Below the pieces are notes generated by a model. It was given only the letters and a program-made list of their open reading frames with translations, was not told the DNA's origin and did no database searches. Below, one piece after another: positions 5,905 through 7,050 of a DNA stretch of 7,050 nucleotides; within the stretch, counting starts at the first letter, position 1, and every line of letters begins with the position of its first letter. Origin of the DNA: Paracoccaceae bacterium (lineage in GTDB: Bacteria > Pseudomonadota > Alphaproteobacteria > Rhodobacterales > Rhodobacteraceae); contig WTIQ01000180.1 of the NCBI GenBank assembly GCA_011525185.1, positions 1 to 7,050 of the forward strand, given 5' to 3'. The translations under genes were made by a program, and so were the position numbers.

Positions 5905-6681
5905 TCACTTGTCCCTAAATTGTGCTTCACGTTTTTCAATAAATGCGTTCATACCCTCTTTCTGATCTTCCGTGGCAAACAAAGCGTGAAAGAGCCGACG
6001 CTCGAACAAAAGTCCTTCTTTTAAGGTCGTTTCAAAAGAACGGTGCACCATTTCTTTCACGGCCGTTGAGGTTATCAACGATTTTTCGGCGATTTTAGAC
6101 GCGGCTGCCATTGTTTCGGTCATCAACTTTTTTGATGGAACAACGCGACTCACGAGACCACAGCGCTCTGCCTCTTCTGCATCCATAAAGCGTCCCGTTA
6201 GGTTCATGTCCATTGCCTTGGATTTTCCCACGAATCGCGCGAGGCGCTGCGTCCCGCCAAGACCTGGCGAAACCCCAAGATTAATTTCTGGCTGCCCAAA
6301 TTTTGCGGTATCAGAGCAAATGATAAAATCACACATCATGGCGAGCTCACAACCCCCGCCAAGCGCATAGCCTGACACGGCCGCAATGATGGGTTTGCGA
6401 ATGCGTGCAATTGTATCAGAGGCTTCGGTGAACATATCCTCCATGTAAGCATCAACAAAGCTCTTGGTGCTCATCATCTTGATATCAGCACCAGCTGCGA
6501 ACGCCTTCTCCGATCCCGTGATAACGATACATCTGGTTTTTGAATTTTTCTGCGCTGCTTGGAGCGCGTCACATAATTCGCTGAGCAACTGCTCATTCAG
6601 CGCATTTAAAGCATCTGGTCTATTTAATTTGATGAGGGTAGTGTGATCTACTAATTCGACGACGATCGTCTCATAAGCCAT
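5905..6681 (-). CDS. Enoyl-CoA hydratase (crotonase family)
   Basis: This 258-residue protein has the normal length of a single-domain enoyl-CoA hydratase, which adds water across the 2,3 double bond of enoyl-CoA in fatty-acid or amino-acid catabolism. Crotonase landmarks are in order: LNRPDALNALN at 19-29, the first oxyanion-hole segment AFAAGADIK at 60-68, the second segment with the first catalytic acid GYALGGGCELAMMCD at 104-118 (E112), and the second catalytic acid in FGQPEINLGV at 128-137 (E132). The E112/E132 pair, 20 residues apart as in the rat mitochondrial enzyme, supports true hydratase chemistry rather than an isomerase or inactive paralogue. The following loop reads SPGLGGTQRL where many members have PGAGGTQRL. 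The ATG at 6681 has a strong AAGGAG site (6689-6694) 7 bases upstream. The exact acyl-CoA substrate is not deducible, and there is no functional link to its neighbours. Confidence 0.94.
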   Translation of the reverse strand: MAYETIVVELVDHTTLIKLNRPDALNALNEQLLSELCDALQAAQKNSKTRCIVITGSEKAFAAGADIKMMSTKSFVDAYMEDMFTEASDTIARIRKPIIAAVSGYALGGGCELAMMCDFIICSDTAKFGQPEINLGVSPGLGGTQRLARFVGKSKAMDMNLTGRFMDAEEAERCGLVSRVVPSKKLMTETMAAASKIAEKSLITSTAVKEMVHRSFETTLKEGLLFERRLFHALFATEDQKEGMNAFIEKREAQFRDK

Positions 6682-6698
6682 ACGATAGCTCCTTTATC

Positions 6699-6723
6699 GC
6701 GAAACACATCCCAGCGGTTTCGC
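6699..6723. repeat. Seven-base inverted repeat before the hydratase gene
   Basis: GCGAAAC (6699-6705) and GTTTCGC (6717-6723) are perfect inverted copies separated by 11 bases. In minus-strand RNA they would form a hairpin ending 4 bases before the AAGGAG ribosome site of the hydratase gene. No T-run follows, so it does not look like an intrinsic terminator. Confidence 0.6.
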
Positions 6724-6759
6724 ACGTAATGAAATTTACTGTCCAGCGATTGTCGGTGG

Positions 6760-7050
6760 TTATTTTTGACAAGAGGGACAGTAAAAACTTGATCTGCCAG
6801 ATTGCACGATACGCTTGATGTGTCTTGTGCAGTTGGGCGACTTGCACGGCTTCCCCTCACGCCCGTAAACATAAAACTTATGCTGGAAATATCCTAATTC
6901 TCCCTCCGCATTGCGAAAATCCTTTAGAGAGGAGCCGCCCGCCTCAATCGCGTCGCGCAGCACATCCTGAACATGAGGCAGAATGCGGTTCAGTCGCTGA
7001 TGGGAAATCTTATTCGATCGACGCGTCGGAGAAATTCCCGCACGATAAAG
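6760..7050 (-). CDS. mutM: Formamidopyrimidine-DNA glycosylase, C-terminal part (runs off right edge)
   Basis: MutM (Fpg) excises oxidised purines such as 8-oxoguanine and nicks the abasic site, in base excision repair. Only the last 96 residues are present; the catalytic N-terminal proline and the start lie beyond the right edge. The reading frame is open to the window end and reads LYRAGISPTRRSNKISHQRL, followed by the helix-two-turn-helix region. Next come GGSSLKDFRNAEGELGYF and the zinc finger: CKSPNC, then CPSC, ending CQK. All four zinc ligands are present, in C-x4-C...C-x2-C spacing; the x4 form is, as I recall, usual in Rhodobacteraceae. The conserved RIVQSGRSSFYC stretch contributes the finger's DNA-contacting arginine. 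A GTG at 6963 is an internal valine, not the start. The hydratase gene begins 78 bases downstream. Confidence 0.95.
   Translation of the reverse strand, partial: LYRAGISPTRRSNKISHQRLNRILPHVQDVLRDAIEAGGSSLKDFRNAEGELGYFQHKFYVYGREGKPCKSPNCTRHIKRIVQSGRSSFYCPSCQK

Noticed and set aside
6651..6872. A 73-codon minus-strand ORF overlapping the mutM end and the hydratase start.
   Set aside because: It runs out of frame across the end of mutM and the start of the hydratase gene, both supported by motifs; no family resemblance was seen.
1..7050. Hidden mobile element, CRISPR array, tRNA, defence or other novel system.
   Set aside because: No transposase, integrase, terminal inverted repeats, periodic direct repeats or tRNA-like folds were seen; nearly all sequence is accounted for by eight conserved housekeeping-type genes and short gaps.

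Overview
The window carries eight protein genes, all on the minus strand. It is a conventional chromosomal replication and repair neighbourhood of an alphaproteobacterium, most likely a member of the Rhodobacterales (Rhodobacteraceae/Roseobacter type). This placement is from memory of protein families: the GyrB N-terminus (YGADSIKVLKGLEAVRKRPG, then VVDNGIDEALAGHAD), the DnaA and DnaN sequences, the C-x4-C zinc finger of MutM, and the gene order mutM - enoyl-CoA hydratase - rpsT - dnaA - dnaN - recF. Base composition looks close to half GC by eye, which is low for that family and would suit a pelagic marine lineage. No genus can be named from the sequence.

Read in the direction of transcription (high to low coordinates), the window opens inside mutM (only the C-terminal 96 residues are present, 7050-6760). 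It continues with an enoyl-CoA hydratase (6681-5905), rpsT for ribosomal protein S20 (5799-5536) and a clear intrinsic terminator (5507-5485). A gene-free stretch of about 275 bases follows, in front of dnaA (5208-3841). Then come dnaN (3697-2579), recF (2516-1416), a LysE/RhtB-type exporter (1394-774), and the first 231 codons of gyrB (694-1), which runs off the left edge.

The genes fall into two blocks. The first (mutM, hydratase, rpsT) ends at the rpsT terminator. The second (dnaA, dnaN, recF, exporter, gyrB) holds the initiator, the sliding clamp, the gap-repair loader and the gyrase B subunit. The spacings (143, 62, 21 and 79 bases) allow partial co-transcription, but dnaN and especially gyrB appear to have promoters of their own. 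Best supported is the gyrB promoter (GTGACA, 17 bases, TATAGT).

The dnaA upstream region has weak DnaA-box-like sites, a compact inverted repeat with an adjoining palindrome, and two GANTC sites. These fit autoregulation or cell-cycle control, but the sequence alone does not establish an origin.

I found no mobile element, CRISPR array, RNA gene, toxin-antitoxin pair, defence gene or undescribed system. Every sizeable ORF outside the eight genes is an antisense or out-of-frame shadow. The findings below are modest regulatory observations.
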